Below are positions 59,047 through 64,000 of a DNA stretch of 64,000 bases, piece by piece. How positions within the stretch are numbered: the first letter of the stretch is position 1; each line of letters begins with the position of its first letter. The stretch is from CBDUEF01 sp018063485 (GTDB taxonomy: Bacteria; Pseudomonadota; Alphaproteobacteria; Rhodobacterales; Rhodobacteraceae): positions 1 through 64,000 of the forward strand of contig JBAOID010000039.1 of assembly GCA_037045435.1 (NCBI GenBank), written 5' to 3'. The notes under the pieces were generated by a model, which searched no databases, was not told the origin of the DNA, and was given only the letters and a program-made list of their open reading frames with translations. A program made the position numbers and the translations under genes.

Positions 59047-59472
59047 ATGAAACCGCCGAAGGCACCGGACATTGGCATGAGCGCCGAAACGTCCGATCCG
59101 TCTTCGGCGGTTTGCGCTTGTTCGGCAGTTGTGATTGAAACCCTCAAGAACCGGCCCGATTTTCTGAAAGCCGCTCAGGCGCGCCGACAAGGAACCGGTG
59201 GCTTTCTGTTGCAGGGCCGTGCGCGTGATGATGGCGCAGACTTGGTGCGGGTTGGGTTCACCGCTTCGAAGAAGATCGGCAATGCGGTGGCACGCAATCG
59301 CGCCAAACGGCGGCTGCGCGCCGTTGCTAAGGCCGTGCTGCCGAAACAGGCGCTGTTGGGCTGGGATTATGTGCTGGTTGCCAAACCGGAGGCGACCGTC
59401 TCGCGCCGGTATGTCGATCTGATCACCGATCTTGAGGTGGCTCTTGCAGCGGTGCATCGGGGGCGCAAATGA
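59047..59472 (+). CDS. rnpA: Ribonuclease P protein component
   Basis: 141 residues from ATG 59047 (MKPPKAPDIGMSAET). An alternative ATG lies 11 codons later. The RNA-binding core is LVRVGFTASKKIGNAVAR, then NRAKRRLRAVAKAVLPK, the RNR motif of the family. The protein supports the catalytic RNA that cuts tRNA 5' leaders. The start overlaps nothing upstream; the stop overlaps yidD by 4 bases (ATGA). The RNA subunit gene, rnpB, is not in this window. Confidence 0.92.
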   Translation: MKPPKAPDIGMSAETSDPSSAVCACSAVVIETLKNRPDFLKAAQARRQGTGGFLLQGRARDDGADLVRVGFTASKKIGNAVARNRAKRRLRAVAKAVLPKQALLGWDYVLVAKPEATVSRRYVDLITDLEVALAAVHRGRK

Positions 59473-59717
59473 CGCCGCTGGCCCGGGTTCTTGCGCTGCC
59501 TGTGCAAGGCTATAGACTATTTCTAAGCCCTTGGGTGGGCCACGGGTGCCGGTTTCAGCCGACCTGCTCCGTTTATGCGCTGGAAGCCCTCGACCGTCAC
59601 GGCGCGGTCAAAGGCGGATATCTGATGGTGCACCGTTTGTGTCGCTGCCATCCGTGGGGCGGGCAAGGCTATGATCCGGTTCCCGGCAGCGATCCCGATT
59701 TCGACAAGACCCGTTAA
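59469..59717 (+). CDS. yidD: Membrane protein insertion efficiency factor YidD
   Basis: 82 residues with the family core YRLFLSPWVGHGCRFQPT and CSVYALEALDRHGAVKG, the conserved cysteines, and CRCHPWGGQGYDPVP. YidD is a small amphipathic inner-membrane-associated protein that helps YidC/Sec insertion. It overlaps rnpA by 4 bases. Unlike the typical cluster, yidC does not follow directly; an EAL-domain gene lies between. Confidence 0.93.
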   Translation: MTPLARVLALPVQGYRLFLSPWVGHGCRFQPTCSVYALEALDRHGAVKGGYLMVHRLCRCHPWGGQGYDPVPGSDPDFDKTR

Positions 59718-59945
59718 GGCGAGTGTTTTGCGTAATCTTGGATTGAACCGCTCAGGCATTTGTTCTGACCGGTCTTGACCTGACGTCAGGGTTGATCGGG
59801 GACGCTCCGCTTGCCGCGTGGAAGCATCAAATTTGACAAAATTCCTCCGCAACTTAAAGGCGTGGATTAACGAAACGATCAAGCCGATTCCCTACAGTAC
59901 CCCTGTCAACGCGATTTTGCTTTGATTGGGGTTGGGGCTTTGGCA

Positions 59946-61493
59946 ATGCAGTATAAGGCGTGGCTATCGGGGCAATCAGCGGCACGCAAAATTGCTGCGC
60001 ATATGCGACAACCAGAGATCATGGTATTTGTGCCTGCGCTTTCGCTTGTGGCATTTTGGCTTGGGGGAAGCCAAGCCCTTGTTATCACGGCAATTGCCAC
60101 GCCGATGTTTCTGATGCTCGCCGGAGCCATTGATCTGACCAATACCGGGCAAGAGCCAAGCCTGGGGCAAAGGGCGCAGATTGTGGCTGTCTTGGAAAGG
60201 GCAATGCGGGAAGCGCCGCTCACAGGGCGTTCGACGGCCTGTCTGGTGTTACAATTTGATGAGATGGATAAACTGGTAAACCGGCATGGCCGCGCCGCGC
60301 AGGCGGCAGTGCTTGCCCAGACCGCAGAGCGCTGGGTTGCAATGGTTCGGGAAGGCGATGTCGTCGTTCAGATAGAGGGCGGAGGCTTTGCTGTGGCGTT
60401 GGCCCCGGTGCAGCGGCTTGATCTTGAGGCCGTCATACAAATGGCGGCGCGGCTTCAAGGTGCCTTGGCAATTCCGTTCAGTGTTGATGCCGCGCGCATT
60501 TATGCAACGGTTTCGGTAGGGTTCTGTCTTTCGGCGCGCGCGCCCAAGCAAAGTGGCCTGGCTCTGCTGGAGGCCGCTCAGATTGCAGCGGATGAGGCCG
60601 CACGCCATGGTCCCGGCGCAATCCGTGTATTCTCTGCTGAAATGGCCCGCATCAGCGCAGATCGCGATGCCCAGCGCGAAGAGTTGGAATTGGCTTTGGA
60701 TGAAGGGCAAATCCGCACCTATTTCCAGCCGCAGATTTCAACCGACACCGGCACTATTACCGGGTTCGAGGCTTTGGCCCGCTGGCATCACCCGGAACGT
60801 GGCTTGATCCCACCAAGTGAGTTCCTGCCCAAAATCGAAGCGGCAGGTCTGTCTGAGCGCTTGGGTGAAGTGATGCTGTTCAATGCGCTCTCTGCGCTGA
60901 CGGTGTGGGACAAGGCCGGGTTCAATGTGCCACGCGTCTCGGTCAATTTCTCCTGCGCCGAGTTGCGCAACCCTAAACTTGTGGACAAGTTGAAATGGGA
61001 GTTGGATCGCTTTGATATGCAATCAACGCGGCTCTGTGTGGAAATTCTTGAAACCGTCGTTGCCTATACGGCTGATGATGTGATCGTGGCGAACTTGGCG
61101 GCCCTTGCTTCGCTGGGCTGTCAGATTGATCTGGATGATTTTGGCACTGGCCATGCCTCGATCACATCAATTCGGCGTTTTCCGTTGCGGCGGCTCAAGA
61201 TTGACCGCAGTTTTGTGACGCGAGTTGATGCCGACCGTGAACAACAAAAGATGGTTTCGGCAATTCTTTCCATGGCCGAGCAATTGGGACTGGAGACACT
61301 GGCAGAAGGGGTGGAAACCCCGGCGGAACACTCGATGCTTGCGCAACTGGGCTGCAATGAGGTTCAGGGTTTCGGCATCGGGCGCCCGATGCCCTTGGCC
61401 GAGAGCAGTGAATGGATCACCCGTCATATTTCGCGAAAGACGACATTTCCGCGAATTGGCGGACGAATCCGCCAAGGCCCGGCGCCGCGATAA
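59946..61493 (+). CDS. EAL-domain c-di-GMP phosphodiesterase with degenerate GGDEF
   Basis: 515 residues from ATG 59946 (MQYKAWLSGQSAARK); an in-frame TTG at 59922 is possible. Two hydrophobic helices lie at residues ~24-62. The GGDEF region (residues ~85-230) reads EGGGFAVAL where the active GG[DE]EF motif should be, so it is probably inactive as a cyclase. The EAL domain shows FEALARWHHPERGLIPP, VSVNFSC, a DDFGTGHAS loop 6 region, RLKIDRSFV, LAEGVET and VQGFGIGRPM, so all metal- and substrate-binding residues are present. It should degrade c-di-GMP at the membrane. It sits between yidD and yidC. Confidence 0.9.
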   Translation: MQYKAWLSGQSAARKIAAHMRQPEIMVFVPALSLVAFWLGGSQALVITAIATPMFLMLAGAIDLTNTGQEPSLGQRAQIVAVLERAMREAPLTGRSTACLVLQFDEMDKLVNRHGRAAQAAVLAQTAERWVAMVREGDVVVQIEGGGFAVALAPVQRLDLEAVIQMAARLQGALAIPFSVDAARIYATVSVGFCLSARAPKQSGLALLEAAQIAADEAARHGPGAIRVFSAEMARISADRDAQREELELALDEGQIRTYFQPQISTDTGTITGFEALARWHHPERGLIPPSEFLPKIEAAGLSERLGEVMLFNALSALTVWDKAGFNVPRVSVNFSCAELRNPKLVDKLKWELDRFDMQSTRLCVEILETVVAYTADDVIVANLAALASLGCQIDLDDFGTGHASITSIRRFPLRRLKIDRSFVTRVDADREQQKMVSAILSMAEQLGLETLAEGVETPAEHSMLAQLGCNEVQGFGIGRPMPLAESSEWITRHISRKTTFPRIGGRIRQGPAPR

Positions 61494-61669
61494 TGTGGTC
61501 GTTTCGGCGTTGCCTCGAGGTCAGTCAATCTGTCATTGAAGTGAAAACTTTCCGGTTCGTCGAACTAAAGGGGCTCTGTGCTGCGAATGCTCTGGAAAAT
61601 AGCTTGACCTTTCCTGCCCCCTTCTGTTGAACCACGCCTTGACCCTGAACAGGAATGGTGCTGGTCCCG

Positions 61670-63508
61670 ATGGACGATCAAAACAAGAATCTCATCCTTG
61701 CAACCGTGCTCAGCTTCCTGGTGATATTGGGCTGGTTCGTGGCCGGTCCCATGCTTTTCCCGCAATGGTTCCCCGAGCCAGCGGCAAATACGGCCCCCGC
61801 AGATTTGAAGGCGACAGAGCCAACAGCAACGGCGACGGTCCCTGCCGACCAGGCAACGGCTGCAGACGCGACGCCTTTGGCAGGCCAGTCAGTAGATCCC
61901 CTGCCCGAAGCGCCGCGATTGAAGATCGAGACCCCCAAACTGTCGGGGTCAATCTCAACCCTTGGCGGCCGGATCGACGACCTTTTGCTGACGACCTATC
62001 GTGAGACGCTGAAGCCTGATTCCCAAAATGTGCGCATGCTGACACCAGTGGGCAAAGAGCATCCCTATTACGCTGTTTTTGGTTGGGGTCCGGGGAACGG
62101 ACTTACAGAGGCAGACGTGCCGGGTGCCAAAACCCAATGGAATTTGACATCGGGCGACACGTTGAAAGTGGATGCTCCGGCAACGCTGACCTGGGACAAC
62201 GGCAAGGGACTGGTCTTTACCCGCACGATTTCGGTTGATGCCGAATTCATGTTCACAGTCTCTGATCAGGTGCAAAACAATGGCTCGGCACCCGTCCAAC
62301 TCTATCCCTATGGAATTGTGGCCCGGTTTGGCCTTCCGAAACTGGAGAACATCTATGTGGTGCATGAAGGGCTGATCCGTCGGACCGACGGCACCTATCT
62401 GGAACAGAAATACTCCAAACTGGCAGACCTGCCGGAGCTTGAAGGCGCGCGCGGCGAAATGGTTGAGGGCAAGACCGATGGGTGGATCGGCTTTACCGAT
62501 CACTACTGGATGACAACCTTGATCCCCGATCAGGGCAAACCCTATACTGCGGTGGCAAAATACACGCCCGGTGCTGATATCTATCAAGCCGAGGTTCGCC
62601 AGCCCTTGATGACTGTTGCCCCCGGTGCCACTGGCCAAACCACCACGCGGCTGTTTGCCGGGGCCAAGGAATGGGAGGCCATCAACACCTACCAAAAACG
62701 CGACGGTATCGCCGGTTTCATTGATTCGATTGATTGGGGTTGGTTCTATTTCCTGACCAAGCCGATTTTCTACATTCTCCATATGTTGCATGGCCTGATT
62801 GGCAACATGGGCCTGTCGATCATTGCGCTGACCTTCTTCCTGAAGGTGCTGGTGCTGCCATTGGCCTATAAATCCTATGTGTCGATGGCACGGATGAAGG
62901 AGTTGCAACCCGAGATCGAGGCGCTGAAAGAGCGCACGGGCGATGACAAGCAAAAGCTGCAAAAGGAGATGATGCAGCTTTACAAGGAAAAGAAGGTCAA
63001 TCCGGCGGCGGGCTGTTTGCCGATCCTGATCCAGATCCCGATCTTCTTCTCGCTTTATAAAGTGATCTTTGTGACCATAGAGCTGCGTCAGGCCCACTTC
63101 TTTGGCTGGCTCCGCGATCTGTCCGCACCCGATCCGTCGTCATTGTTCAACCTGTTCGGGCTGTTGCCCTGGGCCGGACCGACGCCGCATACCCTGACCG
63201 CAACCATCTTCATCGGCGCGTTGCCAATCCTGTTGGGCATTTCGATGTGGTTGCAGCAAAAGCTGAACCCGGCACCCGCGGATCCGATGCAACAACAGAT
63301 CTTTGCCTGGATGCCTTGGGTTTTCATGTTCATGCTGGGCAGTTTCGCGAGCGGTTTGGTGGTTTACTGGATCACCAACAATACAATCACCTTCACGCAG
63401 CAATATCTGATCATGCGCAGCCATGGCCACACACCGGATATTTTCGGTAACATCCGGTCGAGCTTCAAGAAGAAGCCGGCGGTGGCTGCCCCGGTCAAAA
63501 AGAAATGA
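61670..63508 (+). CDS. yidC: Membrane protein insertase YidC
   Basis: 612 residues from ATG 61670 (MDDQNKNLILATVLSFLV). TM1 is at residues 8-28; a Pro/Ala-rich linker (residues 35-75) leads to the large periplasmic P1 domain. The conserved insertase core follows: LHGLIGNMGLSIIALTFF, VLVLPLAYKSYVSMARMK, GCLPILIQIPIFFSLYK and FMLGSFASGLVVYWITNN. The basic tail (FKKKPAVAAPVKKK) may contact ribosomes. It inserts membrane proteins alone or with SecYEG. An in-frame ATG at 61655 gives a five-residue longer variant. The stop overlaps the next ATG (ATGA). Confidence 0.96.
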   Translation: MDDQNKNLILATVLSFLVILGWFVAGPMLFPQWFPEPAANTAPADLKATEPTATATVPADQATAADATPLAGQSVDPLPEAPRLKIETPKLSGSISTLGGRIDDLLLTTYRETLKPDSQNVRMLTPVGKEHPYYAVFGWGPGNGLTEADVPGAKTQWNLTSGDTLKVDAPATLTWDNGKGLVFTRTISVDAEFMFTVSDQVQNNGSAPVQLYPYGIVARFGLPKLENIYVVHEGLIRRTDGTYLEQKYSKLADLPELEGARGEMVEGKTDGWIGFTDHYWMTTLIPDQGKPYTAVAKYTPGADIYQAEVRQPLMTVAPGATGQTTTRLFAGAKEWEAINTYQKRDGIAGFIDSIDWGWFYFLTKPIFYILHMLHGLIGNMGLSIIALTFFLKVLVLPLAYKSYVSMARMKELQPEIEALKERTGDDKQKLQKEMMQLYKEKKVNPAAGCLPILIQIPIFFSLYKVIFVTIELRQAHFFGWLRDLSAPDPSSLFNLFGLLPWAGPTPHTLTATIFIGALPILLGISMWLQQKLNPAPADPMQQQIFAWMPWVFMFMLGSFASGLVVYWITNNTITFTQQYLIMRSHGHTPDIFGNIRSSFKKKPAVAAPVKKK

Positions 63509-64000
63509 CGGGTCGGCTGGCACAGATCTGCCGCCACCCGATCAAGGGACACGGACGCGAAACCCTCGCGTCCGTTCGACTTTTTCCCGGAGAGTGCTTG
63601 CCGTTTGATCGTTACTGGGCGGTGGCACATGAGGCGGCAAAGCTGGTGCCCGGCTGGAATCCTTGTGTGAACTTCGCACGTGGAGCCAAAGCCCCTGCGC
63701 TGATGGCGATCACCTGCGCCTTGGATGAGGCGACCAGGACCGTCACTCTGAACCATCCAGAGACAGGGGCGCTGGCCTTTCGCCCGGATGATCCACTGGA
63801 CTTGCCGCATTTTCTGCAATGGATTGCTCCGTTGAGCCCACCCGATCGGGCGCAACCAATACAAATTGTGTCGGCAGGGCGTGGGATGACCGATAGCGCC
63901 TTTCCGTCGGTATCCATCCTGTCGTTGACCTCGTTGGGTGAACTTTCTGGCAAGATGGGCCGTGATTTGTCAATCGACCGTTGGCGTGGGAACCTGTGGA
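63505..64000 (+). CDS. MOSC-domain protein, 3'-partial
   Basis: The ATG at 63505 overlaps the yidC stop. At least 165 codons run to the window end without a stop: MTGRLAQICRHPIKGHGR, then SVRLFPGECLPFDRYWAV and IQIVSAGRGMTDSAFPSV, SILSLTSLGELSGKMGR and IDRWRGNLW. These match MOSC (molybdenum cofactor sulfurase C-terminal-like) proteins. They bind sulfur or molybdenum cofactor; function here is unknown. The position after yidC is typical of Rhodobacterales. The expected cysteine of the MOSC domain lies beyond the window. Confidence 0.85.
   Translation, partial: MTGRLAQICRHPIKGHGRETLASVRLFPGECLPFDRYWAVAHEAAKLVPGWNPCVNFARGAKAPALMAITCALDEATRTVTLNHPETGALAFRPDDPLDLPHFLQWIAPLSPPDRAQPIQIVSAGRGMTDSAFPSVSILSLTSLGELSGKMGRDLSIDRWRGNLW

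Noticed and set aside
1..64000. CRISPR array, prophage or insertion sequence
   Set aside because: No regularly spaced repeats, transposase, integrase or capsid-like frames were seen on either strand.

Overview
The window reads as the chromosome of an alphaproteobacterium of the order Rhodobacterales (Roseobacter-like). The evidence is the gene order of the ribosomal block, an ATP12-type F1-ATPase chaperone, MipZ, an Aap/Bzt amino-acid transporter, MatB, a cyclic beta-1,2-glucan synthase and the rpmH-rnpA-yidD/yidC region. The first 7.4 kb does not fit this background. It looks like part of a defence island joined abruptly to the resident chromosome.

Region 1 (1-7437): four overlapping, translationally coupled genes on the + strand. 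They are a DUF1156-type adenine methyltransferase with several zinc ribbons (5' end outside the window), a ~160-residue protein I do not recognise, an SNF2-family helicase with a CarD/Tudor-like N-terminus, and a second DEAD/DEAH helicase cut off in mid-protein. All carry many single-base frameshifts. Region 2 (7438-16669): a 3' piece of galU, a small ORF, and a giant cyclic glucan synthase gene (about 2,800 codons) with about seven frameshifts. The galU product would supply its UDP-glucose. Region 3 (16937-19592): a Na/Pi cotransporter on the - strand, then a gene-poor, relatively AT-rich stretch with one ORF remnant.

Region 4 (19593-29947): ribosomal genes rpmC to rplQ with secY, adk and rpoA, all intact. 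A GFA-family gene and a terminator/promoter pair split the block between rpmD and rplO. Region 5 (29985-38467): rarA, crcB, an RluC-family gene, ATP12, then the aapJQMP amino-acid ABC transporter, which is heavily frameshifted. Region 6 (38541-45018): sixA, a ferredoxin and a sterol desaturase in one - strand operon, then argB, an SDR gene, matB and mipZ. Region 7 (45062-51062): the - strand translation/secretion cluster ffh, chorismate mutase, rpsP, rimM, a membrane protein, trmD, rplS, rpmE, with a GNAT gene on the other strand. Region 8 (51253-64000): an Abhydrolase_9 membrane protein, LysR regulator, DMT transporter, tRNA-Arg(ACG), orphan histidine kinase, a TVP38 protein with a flavin oxidoreductase, rpmH-rnpA-yidD, an EAL protein, yidC and a MOSC gene running off the end.

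Two cautions apply throughout. The lesions in broken genes look like single-base indels that keep the protein sequence readable across frames, and they cluster (1-7.4 kb, 33.7-37.2 kb, parts of the glucan synthase), while 13 kb of ribosomal genes has none. I read most of them as uncorrected sequence error rather than gene decay. No database search was possible, so family names rest on motifs and on recognised sequence.
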